Source: Thiobacillus sp. UBA2186 (lineage in GTDB: Bacteria > Pseudomonadota > Gammaproteobacteria > Burkholderiales > Thiobacillaceae). From it: a stretch of DNA of 5,584 nucleotides. Below are positions 5,182 through 5,584 of this stretch, piece after piece; within the stretch, counting starts at the first letter, position 1; every line of letters starts with the position of its first letter. The DNA lies in assembly GCA_002327405.1 (NCBI GenBank), contig DCVO01000043.1, forward strand, positions 1 to 5,584. Reading direction: 5' to 3'. Below the pieces are notes generated by a model. The model was not told the DNA's origin. It did not search any database and saw only the letters and a program-made list of their open reading frames with translations. The position numbers were made by a program, and so were the translations under genes.

Positions 5182-5478
5182 TCAATCATGATGCTGGCCG
5201 GTGATCGGCCCTTCCTTGAACAAACTGTCCTTCAGTTCGTGCTCGAACCTGGGATCGCGGCGGCGGATCCACTCCAGCACCATGGCGGCGTGTTCCTTCT
5301 CCTCGTCGCGGTTGTGGGCGAGGATGGCCTTGAGCTCGGGATCGGAACAGGCGTCGACGCGCTGGTTGTACCAGTCGACGGCTTCGAGTTCTTCCATCAG
5401 GGAAACGATGGCGCGGTGCATGTCCATGGTTTCCTTGCTCAGTTTTTCGACGGGTTCGTGGTAGCCCTCGTTGGCCAT
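5182..5478 (-). CDS. Encapsulated-ferritin-like protein (EncFtn), no targeting peptide
   Basis: This 98-residue two-helix ferritin-like protein closely resembles Rhodospirillum rubrum EncFtn as recalled: shared stretches include HRAIVS, MEELEAVDWY, ILAHNRDEEKEHAAM and EGPIT. EncFtn forms ring-shaped decamers in which two subunits build one di-iron ferroxidase site, oxidising Fe(II) to Fe(III). With an offset of two residues, the ferroxidase ligands E32, E62 and H65 of R. rubrum correspond to E30, E60 and H63 here, the entry-site glutamates to E29 and E32, and the site tryptophan to W36, so it should be catalytically competent. R. rubrum EncFtn carries a C-terminal encapsulin-targeting tail; this protein stops at EGPITGQHHD, right after the folded core, and the next gene starts 16 nt later, leaving no room for a hidden tail. 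The start has AGGAG 6 nt upstream. A generic rubrerythrin label would be less specific. Confidence 0.88.
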   Translation of the reverse strand: MANEGYHEPVEKLSKETMDMHRAIVSLMEELEAVDWYNQRVDACSDPELKAILAHNRDEEKEHAAMVLEWIRRRDPRFEHELKDSLFKEGPITGQHHD

Positions 5479-5497
5479 CTTGTTCTCCTGTAATTGA

Positions 5498-5584
5498 TCA
5501 AAGTCCGTAAGCGATACGCATGAGCGTGATCGGATGCCGTTTCTTGGCCGTGGCGCCCTCGCCCATGCCCTGCAGGATGTGGCG
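5498..5584 (-). CDS. Probable Fe-S (heterodisulfide-reductase-like) protein, C-terminal end (partial)
   Basis: The last 28 codons of a minus-strand gene that runs off the window, ending KKRHPITLMRIAYGL before a TGA at 5498. The final HPITLMRIAYGL resembles the C-termini of the (Fe-S)-binding, heterodisulfide-reductase/GlpC-like proteins that commonly accompany DUF3501 (HP.TLLR.AYGL as recalled). No cysteine cluster is inside the visible part, so the assignment rests on that tail and on gene order. It stops 19 nt before the EncFtn start, consistent with one operon. Confidence 0.6.
   Translation of the reverse strand, partial: RHILQGMGEGATAKKRHPITLMRIAYGL

Noticed and set aside
4569..5204. 211-codon open frame on the plus strand
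   Set aside because: Antisense to the DUF3501 gene; H/L/V-rich shadow composition and no ribosome site of note.

Overview
The window is GC-rich (roughly 60-65% by eye), densely coded DNA that looks proteobacterial. Protein styles and dispersed palindromic repeats suggest a betaproteobacterium, but no rRNA or taxonomic marker is present, so this placement is tentative. Two gene clusters converge on a non-coding zone at about 2800-3150. No RNA gene, CRISPR array, insertion sequence or origin was recognised.

Plus-strand cluster (1-2799): the 3' part of a RimK-type ATP-grasp ligase, a GCS2-family (glutamate-cysteine-ligase-like) carboxylate-amine ligase, and a protein of the N-formylglutamate amidohydrolase family. 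Two enzymes can make amide bonds and one can cleave them, so this looks like a pathway that builds and trims a small peptide or glutamyl-type conjugate. The substrate cannot be read from the sequence. Two dispersed repeats have entered the cluster: an inverted repeat with a 9-bp period before the GCS2 gene, and a palindrome that supplies the last codons and stop of the GCS2 gene.

Convergent zone (2800-3151): an approximately 129-bp imperfect palindromic repeat with a short array of a 7-bp repeat in its centre, followed by a degenerate reading frame on the minus strand broken by an in-frame TAG.

Minus-strand genes (read from 5584 down to 3152): the last 28 codons of a probable Fe-S (heterodisulfide-reductase-like) protein, a small encapsulated-ferritin-like protein (EncFtn) with its metal ligands intact but no encapsulin-targeting tail, and a DUF3501 protein. 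These three are tightly spaced and look like one operon, probably for iron or peroxide handling. After a 223-bp gap with inverted heptamer repeats and a candidate promoter comes cfa, which modifies membrane phospholipids by cyclopropanation.

The most interesting points are the EncFtn without a targeting peptide in a DUF3501/Fe-S operon, the uncharacterised amidoligase/amidohydrolase cluster, and the way several repeat families have shaped the junctions between genes.
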